In this document: positions 24,337-38,200 of the stretch, one piece after another
Position numbering within the stretch: position 1 is the stretch's first letter
Layout: the number at the start of each line of letters is the position of its first letter
Assembly: GCA_023055505.1 (NCBI GenBank)
Contig: JALIRH010000002.1
Coordinates: 42,078,233-42,142,232 of the forward strand
Source: Callipepla californica brunnescens
Taxonomy: Eukaryota; Chordata; Aves; Galliformes; Odontophoridae
Direction: 5' to 3'
DNA length: 64,000 nucleotides
Notes under the pieces: model-generated
The model's input: the letters and a program-made list of their open reading frames with translations, nothing else
What the model was told of the DNA's origin: nothing
Databases searched by the model: none
Made by a program: the position numbers and the translations under genes

Positions 24337-26090
24337 ATTGATTATATGACTCTTTTATGTGTAGCCTGCTATGCAATGATTGCTCTTCTCTCCATATATT
24401 ACATCCTAACATCCTGGAATAATCTCTAGAGATAAAAAGGAATCACTGTGAAGCAGTGAAGTACAGTAGTTACAGAATTGCCATAAAACTGTCATAAGAA
24501 TTGTAGAAACAAAAACGCCTTTAAAGATGGCAGTGTTCCATTATGGGTCCCTAGCTAACAGTCTGCAGTTGCCCTATGCATACCTTACTATATTTACTTC
24601 TTCTGGATATTGCTGTACCTTTTTCCCAGAAACTTCTTTGGCTACCAAGATGTTCAAGGCTGTTGGCTTGCATAGTGCAAGTCCCTCCATTCCATTATAT
24701 CATCTCTAACAGATCTGGTGCCTTTTGCAATAGGCTTCAAGCAAGGCTTCTTCTCAAATAGCCAAGAAGAAGCTGACAGTGAACGGGAGATGTGAGCTGT
24801 TGGTTGCCATGAAATTGCTGAAAGACAGTTATTCTGTGGTGCTAATAAAGAAAGGTGCTGTTGAAATTAAATTCAAGGTACAGAAAAAGTGTCTCTTTCT
24901 AGCTGAAATGTGACATGGAAAGCTCTGTCCAGCAGACAGAGCTCCATCTGATTTTTTTACCACAAATCCATTCGTATTTGAGCTCAGTCAACATGTAAGG
25001 TGCTGTGATGTGTAGTTGTGCATTTTCTGGGGCTCTCCAGGTTATCTACTGGGAGCAGTGAGCAAGCCAGCGTTCCTTTTTCTCAGGTACAAATTTGTTG
25101 TCGTATGGAAAGATAAGTCCCAGCAGGCAAAGATAAATGTTTTCTCTCATTTCTCCCCCTTTTCTAATCTCAAGGCAATTTAATGTAAGCAGAAAGGTGC
25201 GACAGTCCTAAGGAAGGTGTAAGTCATCTGAGAAGTTTATGCCTCAGGGTACTGGAAGCTGAGCTCTGTCAAATCTCGCCCCTGTGCCTAGTGCCTGTCC
25301 TGCTGCCTCTGCTCCTGCAAGGGGTGCCCTGTGGCAGAGGAGAGGGACTGGGGAGCAAGGGCTGCCATCCCTTGAGCTGCTGCTGCTGTGCATGTGAGCA
25401 GGCAGCTATAGCCCATCCCCAGGCTGTCTGCCTTGATAGAGCAATACAGCAGCTTCATCACGCAGAAGGCACCAGAGAAAAGATGTATGTATAACACAAT
25501 TTCCACAGGAAACCCTTGATGCCAACATCCTCTAGTCACCCTCAGAAATGACACGGTGCAGCCTTCTTCTTCCTCCATCCTTCCCAACCAGGCATATTTT
25601 GGCAGGCTCAGAGTTAGTCTAAGCCATCTAAGGTTGATTAATAGTTAGCATTTATCCCTTTCACGAGGATCTGAGCTCTGTTTTACAAGGGCTGCAGGGA
25701 AGAGATGTGTGGCCAGGACCTTTGCAAAGGCCCTTTGCAGAGTCCAGGGTGATCTCAAGGGCAGCTTGTGGCATAGGATATTGACAACAACAGAGCCTAG
25801 TTTTAACATCCACCCTTAACTCCTTCTAATTTATATGCAGACCGAGCAACAACATTATTGTTCAGCTGGGGGCATATTTAATTGCTGAATGTTCTGCAGA
25901 TGTCTTGCAGGCTGGATAGATAAAGGCATTTAAGCACATCTTTCTTCTTTTAACATAAAAATTCGTACTTTCTTTGATGGATGTGGAATTTTTAGGACTG
26001 AAATCTCGTGCTAGTCCTTTAGAAAATATCAAGAGTTTAATTCCCAAGCACTGCAAGGAAGCAGTTAAATCCTGATGTCTTTTCAATCAG

Positions 26091-26130
26091 AAAAAAAAAA
26101 AAAAAAAAAAAAAAAAGAAAGAAAAAGAAC
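26091..26130 (+). repeat. poly-A microsatellite
   Basis: Twenty-six uninterrupted A residues (26,091-26,116) are followed by GAAAGAAAAAGAA. No retroposon body is recognisable upstream, so I call it only a simple repeat. A related T/C low-complexity run lies at about 26,598-26,620. Confidence 0.9.
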
Positions 26131-29100
26131 ATCTTTATTACTGTAAAAGCAGTGCTTTCACCTGATATGAAATCCAGGAAGGTCTATTGTTTCTCTAAAC
26201 CCAGCAATACAATGTGTCAGGCCCTAGCCAGACACCAAAGAGACTGTAGTTTATTTGAGAGCAGCCTGCTCAGAGCTGAATGCAATGTACAAGGAATCAC
26301 GAACCTTGTCTTAAGGAGTATGTGATCCAAGGGCAGTCTGGCAAAGTTTCACTGGTGCCAGGGTCCAGCATGGCTCCCATTCACAGGAACACCACATGGT
26401 GCCAAGCAATACAGGATCAGGCCTATGAACGTAAAGCTCTCTGGGAAGAGAACTGTCTTGTCTGTCCCTAGGTCATAGCTTATACTCAAGAGCTGCATAT
26501 TTTATACTGTCCTTTCTTTTTTCTTTTTTCCCCCTCACACTGTTATTCAAATCCCTCCCAACTTTCAAGAATAATCGAATCTAAAAATTGATGTCCTTTT
26601 TTTTCTTTTTTTTTTTTAATAACACCTATGATGCTCTTTCCAGCCCACGTCACACAGTGACACCCCTATGCTAGTGACTTAGGTGTCTGATAATTTATCA
26701 GGGAGATAGCCATAAGTTAGGCAGCAAACTGGACTCCATTAAAAAAACATAAAAGCTGGGAGGAGGCAACTTGATGTGGCATGGCTCCTGGCGATGAGGA
26801 AGCATGAGTGCATACTGAAGCTTAGAAATAGAAAGTGATGTCCTCATAAAAATATGGCTCCAGGCTGGTGTGCCACTAGAAATTCTTCTGTCAGTTTAGA
26901 ATATTTAGCTCTAAGGGATCTCTACTTTCAAATGCATCTTTTGATGCAAAATAGGCTGCACAGACAGAGATAGTGTTGAAGAAGGGAGAGCTGCATTTGC
27001 TCCCAGTGATGCTCGGTAAACTGAAGATTTTTAGATAGACTTTTGATCTCAAAGTAGTGAGTGGGCAGGTGGGTTACCTTGCTGGTGTGCTAGCTCTCTG
27101 GGGCCTTCTAACTGAAAAATTTTGCTGATGTCTGGGCTACTAAATAATATTGAAAGCTTCAACACTGCTGGTTATCAGGGGAACCTCTTTAGCCTAATTT
27201 GAAAGCTCAAAGCTCCAGGCAACTGAATTTTTTTGGTTACAGGCTCTTTTGTGTGATGTTCCAATGCAGTATATCCAATCAATGATGTGATATCACGCAC
27301 AGTACCGCCAAGTGGATGTTTATTCCCCCTGTGTTTTGTATTTGACTTGTTAAACTGCAAGAAGAGTTCGGGGAACAAACAGAAAGAAGAAAAAAAAAGA
27401 GAAAAAAAGCAACTTCTCAGCTCCCCTGCTGCAGAAATTTTAAACTAGTGAATACACAAGCCTCAGTGCTCCAAGAGAAATGAAAAGAGAGGAAAGTGAA
27501 AATATATACATATGTATACACATGAAGAAAACATGAGCCACGGTCGTGGCAATCTGGGCTCCAATGTGCCAAACAAAAGGGGTTATTCCTCCGAGCAATC
27601 TTTGTGCCATTAAATTTAGGACACAACAAGGCTGTTTTATGATCACATTGTAGATTCCACTGTAAAACTATACAGTTGCAGTACAGTAAATTCCACTGAA
27701 GATTAGGGCAGGCAGGCAGTCTCTTTGTTGTTTTATTTTTGATTTCTGTTAGGTTGGTTGGTTGTTTTTTGTTTAGCATTACACCTTCTGTAAAAGTCAG
27801 TGGTATGGATAGTCTGAATGGCGAATGATCAAGGTATTCATTCATTCTTCTCTAATTTCTCTCACATAGAGGAATTTAAGATCATTTGGAGGAATTACAA
27901 GAACCGTGAGGCTTCTTTCCATGCTGATTCTTTTTTACACAAATAATAATGGGCCAGGTCTTCACATGAAATAAAACAGCCCAGACAGTTTCATTTACTG
28001 TGTCTCTGTAAATAACCTTAAATAGATTGTGTTTATTAGTATGCCAAAAATAAAAGTAAGAGCAAGCTGCATGATGAATGATTCATTTATAGAGGGTGCC
28101 TGATATCTCCAGAGGTTTTGGCCCAGAAGAACAAAAGCATTTTAAGGAACCTCCCTTGATTTATAACTCTTTCCACTTAATTTGTTGTGAGCTCTTTCAT
28201 CTAGTCCAGTAATAATACAGAAGGTGATTCAGAACTAAGATTAAGCAGGACTAGATTGTAAGATGTTAAGTCTTTGGAACATACATTCTAGCTCAGCTCA
28301 AACTATCCTCTGCATAAATTACATTTTTCTGTGCTTACAGAGCTCTGCTTTCTGTCTTGCTTCTCTTTCTGCTCTGCTCTGAAGCAAGCTGCAAGCTTAC
28401 ATTTAGGATGCTGCAGTCCCTGCTCAGTGAGATAAATGTGATCATGGGTGTTTCTCCTTGTGATTTCATACGGTCAGTTTTAAGTCAGAACTTGTCTTTG
28501 AACCCTATTATCTGCAATGATTAGACAAATGGAAGTAAACAGTGTCAGGCATCTAACAGAGGCAAGCTTCCAATATGCACTTTGAGCTCTTTCTTTCTTA
28601 CACTGGGAGAAGAATCTCTTCTTTTGCCTCGATCTTGCCAGTGCTGAGTGACAGCTGATGGTGTTGATAATGGTGTGCTGCCATTGACATGAGCCAGGTA
28701 CAAAGATGCTCCACCTGCAGGGCTGTTTCCTGCACTCTCCATCACAGTGGTGCACTTCTCAGGCAGTTAGTGCTTACTTTTGCATCCTAAAATATGAAAT
28801 CGTTTTTCGGTTATTTGCATTTTACTATGGAAGAAAAGTGTCTGTGGGCATGCACTGGCCTCAAGTTAAATTAACCATGTTGTCATTTAACTCAATTAGA
28901 TCTCTGTCACGTGAATCTTTACAAGTATTTCACGGTTACTTTGTTGGTCTCTGTCATCAGTGAGACACTGAGGAATGAAGCAACACTTTTATTTTCACAC
29001 TGAGTGTATTAACCTCATTCACAAGTAAAATGTTATCCCAAATTAAAAATATCGTCAACATAGTAAATGAATCATTAAAGTCAGGTATGCTGCAAGTGGG

Positions 29101-31056
29101 CATAATCAGGTGAGATCTCCTTTCTCCCTTAAAGGCTTTGGCACTGGAGTAAGAAAGCAAAAATAAAAAATAAAATAAAAATAAAATAAAATAAAAACAC
29201 AAAGAAAACAAAAATTTGTGGAGCAAGTTCATCCAAAACATGCAGAACTGCCTTTCTTACATCTTTCTGTTTTCCTCTCAGCATCACCAAGGCTCAGATC
29301 CATTTGTCCACCTTTTGGATGACATCAGCTTCTACCATTTATGAGCGGTGGGTGGGGGGTAAATGTATAGAAGCAAAAACTGCCTCTCTGGGTACTTTGT
29401 CAAATAATGAAAAGAACAGCGTTCTCCAGATAGAAAGCACCATGAAAGAGCAAAGAATGAGTATGTTTGGGAAGCAAGGTGAGCCAGTGTAGCCTCCACC
29501 ACGACAAGATGGAAAAGATCAAAAGGTCTGCCCAGGTCTATATGGGATCAACGTAGGTACCAGGAGTGGAGTCCTGAAAATTGTGCCAACATCTGCCAAA
29601 ATGTGCCTGGGATGGCACATGGTTGCTTACATGTTGGATTCTACTTGAAATGAAACTCAGCAGAACCAAAACTGAGTAAAACTGGCAAGTTCAGGCAACC
29701 ACTTGATGAACATGCAGCGTATAACCAAGAAGGAAGAAACTGAAAAACAAAGAAACAAACAAAAAAAAAAGACAACAACCCATGATGTTGGTTATCCCGT
29801 GTAGAGACTGCATTTCTTTCAAAACCATAGCCAAGAGATTCATGAACCCAAATGTGGTACAAGCTCAAATGATGTAGCCAGTGGCAGTAGAAAGAATGTT
29901 TTCTATGCTGTTGAAATTAACCTGGTATGGAACTACCCACAAAATCTGATGAGTTGACAGTATAGCGATAGTAATTATTTTACCTACTGTCAGCTTATTT
30001 TGCCAGTGACACATGATAGATTTGGAGAGATACTTTACTGAAACATCATGATGCAGATTTTCTGGAAATGCAAGCATCTCTGTAAAGTATTTGCAGCTAT
30101 TTATTTTCCCTTCATGCTGAAGGAATGTAACATGTCTTTCTGTCAAGTCATAATGCAGAAAGTACACACAAATGAATACTTGTCCAAACAATAATGTCAG
30201 AAATAACTCATTTCTTCCAAAAGGTGAGTTTTAATTGCTGACTTAATCTAGTGTAATAACAACACGGAAGCTTTAGGCCTCCGCTCATTAAAGCATTTAA
30301 ACATGCTTAAATATCATTGCACTTAATGAGACTTAAGTCTGTGCCTCAGAGTTTAGCTAGTTCATTGACTTGATGCAGGAATGGAGTACTAAATGTTGGC
30401 CAATTAAGATGACTGATGATTCCATAAAATAGCATTTGAATAAAAACTTCTAAGCATAAAATTTAAGAAGGCGAGGGAACTATTAGGCTAAAGGGCAAAA
30501 CAAAGCACTTAAAGCCAGTGAATCCTCTTTCAGCTCCTATGAGCACTCTTTCTAAGGAGGAGCTGATTGGAATATTCCCATACAAAAGATAAACATTAGA
30601 AAGCAATCAAATGCAAACATGCAGCAGAATCTAGAAAGTCGAGGCTTCATATGAAAAAAACACATTTTGAGAAGATGACATTCCCTCCAAATAACAGTCA
30701 CAAAACAGACCACTTCCCATCACTGGAAAATCTGTTCTGTATAGGGATAGTTGTCACCTACAGTTACTCAGAAACAGCAGGTGGCTGGGCAGGGAGACTG
30801 CAAGTGGAAACTGAGAGACTCTTTGGGTTGCCTGTGACCCAACCAAGCTATTTCAGAGTACATTTACACACCTCCCAGCAATTTTCTATGCAGTCTGCCC
30901 AGCAGTCTTTCAAATTCTCACAATTTTCTCTAAAAAAAAAAAAAAAGAAGTATTATTTTAGGAGGAGAAACTATTCTGAATACAATACTGATTTCATAGT
31001 TCATGATTCAAAAGCTAGAAAATGCATGAGTTTTGTGTGTAGCCTTGCCTCCGTCT
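26131..31056. other. unique DNA, no gene recognised; possible conserved noncoding block
   Basis: No domain, RNA gene or transposon was recognised. The block 30,220-30,470 is rich in TTAAT, CATTTAA and CACTTAA cores and looks like noncoding regulatory DNA. It begins at an AAAAG/GTGAGT donor-like site (about 30,221), but I see no convincing paired acceptor. Frames of up to 149 codons near 30,651-31,100 run into low-complexity A-rich and GATA sequence and are not credible genes. Confidence 0.5.
29158..29198 (+). repeat. (AAAAT)n simple repeat
   Basis: About 40 bp consist of AAAAT and AAAAAT units with little interruption. This is a common avian A-rich microsatellite; nothing indicates a function. 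Confidence 0.9.
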
Positions 31057-31110
31057 TCTTACTGATAGGTAGACGGGTAGGTAGGTTGATAGGTAGGTAG
31101 GTAGATAGAT

Positions 31111-31177
<67 letters not shown>

Positions 31178-31214
31178 AAAGATAGATAGATAAAAAGATA
31201 GACAGATAGATATT
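31057..31214 (+). repeat. (GATA)n/(GTAG)n microsatellite array
   Basis: GTAG units lead into an uninterrupted TAGA/GATA run from about 31,111 to 31,175 (about 16 units). GATAGATAAAAA interruptions and a GACA-bearing end follow. The long uninterrupted core predicts high length polymorphism. A 169-codon frame on the opposite strand here encodes a Tyr-Leu-Ser-Ile repeat and is purely a consequence of the microsatellite. Confidence 0.95.
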
Positions 31215-31631
31215 GTAGATAATGATAGGCATGTTTATAGACACATACATACATATATGTAGAAGAGTACTCACTACTACCACACCCATAAGGGAGTGCC
31301 CATAAAACTGGATAATGTTTAAAATCTGAGCAAAGCATTAACAGAACATGTTTAGCACCAGTACTGGAAGCAAGATGAAATTGCAGCGTGTTTATTTCTA
31401 CAAGCTTACAGTTCCAGTCTATGCTATGATCTCCACAGTAAAATGAATTTACAGAACAAATTGGAAATGAGAAGTACAACCCTGGGGTCCAGGAATGGGA
31501 CGAGCAGTACACATTTATTTGCAAGTTCCTAATTCACTGAAGTGCTATGATTAAAGAAGCCAAGGATTCATTACAAGGAAGGTTGACACTTAAATCTTCC
31601 ACTTAGTAAAGTTTTGTAACTAAATTAGAGA

Positions 31632-31721
31632 AGAATAGAAGATTTAAAACACACATTAAGAAAAACAAAATAGAATAGAATAGAAGATTTAAAACACATA
31701 TTAACAAAAAAAAAAAAAAAA
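31632..31721 (+). repeat. 45-bp tandem duplication ending in poly-A
   Basis: The segment starting AGAATAGAAGATTTAAAACA at 31,632 is repeated starting at 31,677, an offset of 45 bp. The copies differ at a few positions. The second copy runs into about 17 A residues while the first has AAAAACAAAA. This is a recent local slippage duplication in A-rich DNA. Confidence 0.75.
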
Positions 31722-32004
31722 TATCCTGCAGCTGTATAGCTAAGACCGTAGAGAGAAGTTGTTGCATCAACTTTATTCAAGACAGAGATTGTGCCTTTGT
31801 GATCTTACGACATCATTTCTCTCTGAAAGCTGGCAAGCCTGCAAGTTCCTTTCACAAATATAAGTCATCTGCACCAACACAGGATAGTTAGGATGATTTA
31901 TTTGGATTTTCTTCAAACTTTTGACAAGATCCCTTACTAAAAGAAAAAAAAAAAAAGTAGAAAAAAACTGTACTATAGGAAATAAATGTTGTTCTCTGTT
32001 GTAA

Positions 32005-32215
32005 AAGCTGCACTAGGAGTCAGGAACTCCCAAGTTCTCATTGTATTTCCTTTGATCTATATGCCCTATTCATAATAAGCCTGACATTTATTCCTTTGGT
32101 GGCTTTGGGCAAGTCATATAATCTCTCTGCCTCTTTTTCCTATCTTGGGGGCTATTGCATGGATTAGTTGGTCAATGTTTGTAAAGCAGCTGAAAGAGTA
32201 TTGACTCGATTCTCC
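32005..32215 (+). repeat. MIR-like ancient SINE, + orientation
   Basis: The order of landmarks matches the MIR/CORE-SINE class. These are an AGGAGTCAGGAACTCC segment, then TTTGGGCAAGTCATATAATC followed by TCTCTGCCTC and a pyrimidine stretch, then a GGATTAG...TGTAAAGCAGCTGAAAG tail. Divergence is high, as expected for a repeat that predates the amniote radiation. The tRNA-like head is poorly preserved. The boundaries are approximate. Confidence 0.7.
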
Positions 32216-35200
32216 CAGGGAAGCAGGGACACTCGCTTCTTGGGAAGTTGTGACCAATAAATTCTAAGGCTCTCTACAGGAAATAAATGCCAGAATAAAA
32301 ATGAAGCCAGCCTTGATACCAGTTATACCTGTTTTTATTCAGCTTGTTCTTGGTAAGGGTTGGACACACTGACCTCCTCCCAGAGCTGGCAAGGGAACTC
32401 AGGACCCTCCTGGTGTGACTGACATCTTTCAAGTTTGGACTGTTGCTTTTGGAGAGAAATAAGGGAGAATGGGTTGCTCCTGAGGGCCACACTGTAACCA
32501 CTCCCAGCAAATGTTTGTGCTAGTGAGTTGGCAGAGAAAAATAAACAGTGAGTGAGTGACAGTTGCTAATGGTACTCATTATCCCATGTAGCTGAAGAGA
32601 ATTGTGAGAAGACTGAGATGAATTAAAAGGCATTGCTGTACCCTCAATTTGGAGATGACTGACGATCACATGAAATTTATCTTGGACAAGCATAAAGTAA
32701 TAAACATTGGCATTATTCTCTCTGTGATCTCATTGATTTTACTTTGAATTAAGTGTGGCACGAATTTTCTACACATTCACAACATATATGTTTCCACAAC
32801 TATGTGTATGCAAGCACAGAGAAATAACAGAGAGGATTGCTCCTCTGCTAGCGTCAGAGTGGACTGGTTAGCTGACCATTGAGTTAAAAAAAAGCAAATT
32901 GAACACATTCATGATTAAAACTATGAGAGAAATCAAGAGAGACAATATCCTGGCCAAGCTATCGGTAAGAGGCAACAAATGGCCAGGCAAGGAGGAAAGA
33001 ATGTTTTCCCCATATTTGTGGCTGTTCCTGATCATTTTAAATATTGGTTATCACTGTTGGCTGGTGTCGTGGAGAGACAGAGAGAGGCCACTGCTGTATT
33101 AGTAAAACTTTTCTGATGAGGCAGACAAGTGCAGAAGACAGAGACAGGGCAATTTTGCCTTTGTAAGTGCACTTCAAAGATACTTGTGTTTGTGGGCAGT
33201 GTAGTTGCAGAGAAAGAAGGCGGTCAGCTGCCTTGACTTAGAGCCCTATCCCTTCCTTTGCACCAGCTACACCAAACCATGGACCCTTTGCCAGAACTCT
33301 TTGATATTATATCTGTCAGGGGAGTGTTCCTAGCACAGACGTGGCCTTGGCAGCAATCCTTGCTTGCCAACATGCTCTTTGTGAGGTGCTGTTTTCATAC
33401 AACCTTCCCTGAATTGTCTTTGTATTCATGTTTGGTGATCGTCATGTTCTTTCTCTTCTATAGGAAGTACACTCCATGGTTCAGTTACTCACACGAAGAC
33501 TGAAGACCTGGAATAAAACCAACAAAACCCCAAGGAAGCTAGCAGGAGGTTGGCTGACAAGGTAGGACTTCTCTCAACATTTGTCTCGTGCTGGTTGAGA
33601 CAGAGAAGGGCTGCCTTGAGTTATCTGTGGGAACACTGCCCTTGTATGAACTAGTACAGCAGTTTTCATTGACTGTGGCATGAGAGGGGGAGTTTTTCCA
33701 GGTAGGCACTTTTCTCTGGCAGACATTTTCAGCCTTTGCTTTGGATGACTGACTCTGTGCAGGCAGTCAACTGAAATCCTTTTTAAACTTGTAGGTCGCT
33801 TCACATCCCCCTAGCAGCTGTGACAGGACAAACAGGGCATGGATTAAAATATCGATGGGCTTCTTTTGACCCCAAAAGAACAAATAAGATTAGCGATAGT
33901 GCTATAAGGTTCATACTGCTGACTCCTTTCTCTACCCAGAAAACCTGCTGCTGTCTGGCACTACTTAGTGCTTACAAGTCCCTTGTGTAAAACAAGGTAT
34001 TGAGCCTTTATTAAAACATAAAAATCACAAATATAACTGCAGGTGTGATATACACACTACATAAAGAGCCAAGAATGAAGTAGACAAGTAGCTTAACATC
34101 TGCTCACTCCTTACTCTTTGCATAAATGCATCCATCAAGTAGGGTCAGACTAGCTCAGCTAGTGGTGTAGCTCAGCTTCAGTTATTCTTTGCAAGTCTGG
34201 GAAATTACAATGATGTAAAATCAGTAAGAGGTATGAAACTGCTGCTTTTCATGAAGTGGATAGGAAAAAAAATGAAAACATAATTGATTGAAAAGTGGAT
34301 TTCTCCAAATTATTCCAAACAGAAAAGTACAGCTGCTTTCCGGGGATTCCCGTTTCTGCAGAGAGAGATCAAAGGTATAAGAGCAACATAGGGATTTCAA
34401 AGCTCATGCATAACACTGAAAGCTTAGAGTAATTTAAATAAATACAATACGAACCGTAATACACCTTTGTTTTGGAAAGTCCAACAAACAATTTCTGCAT
34501 CTTTAGTAGAAGGGTAGTGGGTACCTCTTTCAAACACATATTTTTAAAAGAAGCACTTTGTCTACAGTGAATAAATAAAATGAGTCCGGCTCCAAAATCT
34601 GCAGATCCCTCACTATAATAATTAGACTTAATATTTGAAGGTATGAAACCTTCAAACTGACTGTTTCTGAAGGTTAAGCCATGTTCAGATTCTACAGCCT
34701 GACTCTTTCGTCAACAGGATCACACATTTAACCACCCCAGAGCACTATACACTCCCAGTTTTTGGGTTATTCAAAATGCAGATATGGATGCAGGTTTTAT
34801 AGCCTGAGTTTCTCTTGAGATTGTATTTCTTATCCCTCTGAAATATTTCCTTAGTGGAATAGGATGATCGGTTACATAGAAATTCTTACTTCAAGAAATT
34901 ATCTCATTGTATTACCACACGTAGATCGCATGTCACATTTTCTAGAAGAACGTGTATAAAATAAAACTATATTTAAAGAGAGCAGTGTATCAATGCCAGT
35001 TTACTCTCTGGAAACTTGTGGTGTAGTTAAATAACGTTCCTGAGAACAGGGGTTTTAATGTTCAAAATCTGGAAAGAAAGGTTGATGGAGCATTTTGTTA
35101 TTTAACAACATCAAACACCTCTGTGCATTGGCTCTGTGTACATGGGTACACTCAGGGAATACTTTTATGGGTAGGAAAGACTAGAGATTGACACTCAAAG

Positions 35201-38200
35201 GATGAATGAAGAGATATACATAAATTTTATATGGTGCCTTGAAGGTACCGCCATTGTGTTATAGGGCTCCTCATGTGCAGTTTTGACTCTAGCAATAGTA
35301 CCATGAAGAAAAGCTAAGTGGCTCTGGACGAGGTGAACTGAGAATGAGTCAGATTATACTGTCTCTATAAATTGTGTGTTTTGCTATAGAGTAATAAGAG
35401 ATAAAATAACAGAACTAAGTTAATCAAATTCTTATTCTACTCCTTACCAACTTCCCCCCACTCCTCCAGCACACACGCACATACGCACACACACACACTT
35501 CATCCTCTTTTCCTCAGTGTAGTCTTTAATTAAGATCAGTTGAGCAGTTCAGTCGGAATGGTCTTAGAGCAATTTGTACAATCTCATGAGATACATTATC
35601 AGTTATGCCCTGAATTCTGCATGCTTTATCTAACAGTTAGATCGGCTGAAGTTTCTTACATAATATTCTTACAAAATATTATTGATAATAATGGAAAAGA
35701 AAACCAACAGTATTTTTTGGCAGTCTTTGGAGAAAACACATCTATAGAAACTGTCTCGAAATCTCCCTCTTTGAATTCAATTTAAAATCTCAGACTTTTT
35801 TTTTTTTTCCTAAAAAGAAGGAATAAGTTACAAACTACCCACATTATCTAATGCAGACAACTGTCACTTAGTTCTTATTTCCACACCGACCTGCACTCCT
35901 TAATATTTTTGCAGTGAGATTGCTGCACACACGAAACTTAAGGAACCACAGGAGGAAACTTTCAAAAGAAGGTCAAGCCGACATGAGGGCCTTCCTGAGA
36001 AAAGCCCCGGTCCTCGCTTCCAGACAGGATTACAGCTAAATCAGAAATAATGCCCTTTAGCAAATGGACACATATGATCTTTAGCAGCCGGAAAACCTGT
36101 CTCTTCAAGAAGCCGCAATTTTCCAGACTGCTAACACTGACAATGATGCAGCAAAACTACTATAGATTTCCAGAGGCTAATTATGAACAGGTGATGATTT
36201 GAGCAAAAATTCAGAAATCAAATACTGAGCTCTGTTTGAGCTCATTAAGGTTGCTATTCGGCATCAGTGAAATATTTATAATGTACAAACACAATGAAGT
36301 TTTGTGTAAACCTGCTTTTAAGGGAAAATATATATATATGCATATATAACTCCAAATAAAACAGAAAAGAATTTGGTTTAATTCATCCTCCTTTACATGC
36401 AAATTACCTCTGAGCAACTGATAGAGGTAAACACCACTAACTTATTTAGATATATGTGACAGCTCATATGGGTTAAACTGGTTTCTCGTGAGCCCTACTG
36501 ATGTCAGAAATACATCCCCAGCTCAGAGCATGGCCAAGTGAGTAGTAAATTGAGGCTGAGCACACTGGATGCTGGGAGGAGGCAGGAGAAGCACAGGCAG
36601 GGGCTTTGCTTCTCCTTGGAAAGTACTGTGGAAATGTTTAATTTGCATGTAAAAAGAGATGCAGATGGCCCTTCAGTGTAGTGGTTAACCTTGACATCTT
36701 TTGAGAGTATCTCCATTTTATTTATGTGCATTTATAGTTTTCACCATCCTGTAAAGGGAAGGAGGAGGCTGGAGTCCTACCACCATATGGCAGTGGACAA
36801 ACAGAAACATCAGCATCTCCCCAGTATGGTTTGCATTGAGCATTTGCCCTAGCCTATAAATGTGATGGGAGACTTCAGCCCATAATTGACACGGAAATGA
36901 AAAGTTTTCACCAAATTAGTCTTCTTGAAGTAATAGATGCATTTACTTGCTTGTTAACAAAATGTATTTTTTCTTATCTTCTGACACCATCTGAGAAATC
37001 CTTTACCACAGGTAAAATAACGGCATAATAATATTTTTTCATATTTTTTTAAAGGCTGCTGCTTCACTATTTTTCTCCACCATTCTCTGCATTAGCCACA
37101 CACAAGCTTAAAATTAAAATCTGTTCCCTTCCTGATTTTTCCCTCTGTATTATGCAGGTCGCTAATGAGTACTAGGCTGCTGGCATTGCTTTACTTATTT
37201 ATTAGAAAGAGAAGAGCAGTGAAGCATTTAAAACAGTCGCATACAAAGAGCCATATTTTTTTTTTTTTTTTTTTGCGGTGACACAAAGTGAGATAGAAAT
37301 AAAGTTAGATGAATACACGGTTCCCCCGAACTCTGTAAACTGATCATTCCATCTGGGTGGAAAACTCAGAGTCTTTTCATTACTGCATTTCAAGGCTTGA
37401 AGTTCTTCAGGCAGCTTTAAGTTCTTAAAGATGACTCAGTTGCTGAAGCCGCACAACATGAGTAAGAGCAGCAGTGACAATGTTCCACCCAAACCCAAGT
37501 GGGGAAGGCACGAATGGCTGAGGGGAGCTACTCCTCTTGTGTGCTGCTTGGTTGTTGGAAGAATCTTGAAAACAAAAACTCCAGATGAAGCCACATTCTG
37601 TATTTCTCGGGGCATATAAGTGTGTGGTTGCTTAAAGTTTTTTCTTTTAATTTCTGTCAGCCATTCTCGATTAATTGACAAATGTATCTGTGCCTGTTAT
37701 ATCACAAAGCCAAAGCAGTCGCAAATTATGTGATTCTTATGTGCGAAGTGACCACCGACATTGAAAGAGAAAAGGGAAAAAAAAAAAGGGAAAAAAAAGA
37801 ATGGATTGGGTTGGTTTGGATGTATTTTTAAGCAAGAGAATTGGTCATTCCTTAGGTTCCATCGACTGCCTTAGGAGGAAAAGGCAACTGTTATATTTTG
37901 CATTATTTTCTTTAAGATGCTAAACAAAAATATAACAAAAAGCTAAATGCAGATATTTGCTGGATACGTCTGGTTCTATTTAGGGACTTTATTGGGCAGT
38001 TTTGGCCCCACAGCCTGGTCTTTGTCATAAGAAATGTCAGCAAAGTCTCTGAATTAATGGACTGTGAAGTGCTTAGAAACATACCGTTGACAAAAAAGTG
38101 TACTGCAAAGATGTGACACTAATGGGAGGCGACCCACGGTAACCTACTGTAACAAAATATACGTAATTATTAAGAAATTGATACATTTCTGAACACAGTA

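Larger units (their letters stand above)
19505..26090. other. unique DNA, no gene recognised; candidate regulatory motifs
   Basis: No protein domain, RNA gene or transposon was recognised. Two paired motif sites (20.6 and 24.3 kb) are listed separately. The 21,300-21,780 patch is GC-richer, with CAG-rich runs and mutually overlapping open frames on both strands, best explained by composition. The AT-rich block around 21,790-21,890 carries ATAAACA and ACAAAG cores (FOX-like and SOX-like) close together. Confidence 0.5.

Noticed and set aside
31015..31524. 169-codon - strand frame with a Tyr-Leu-Ser-Ile repeat
   Set aside because: It is a direct translation of the GATA microsatellite; outside the repeat nothing resembles a known protein.
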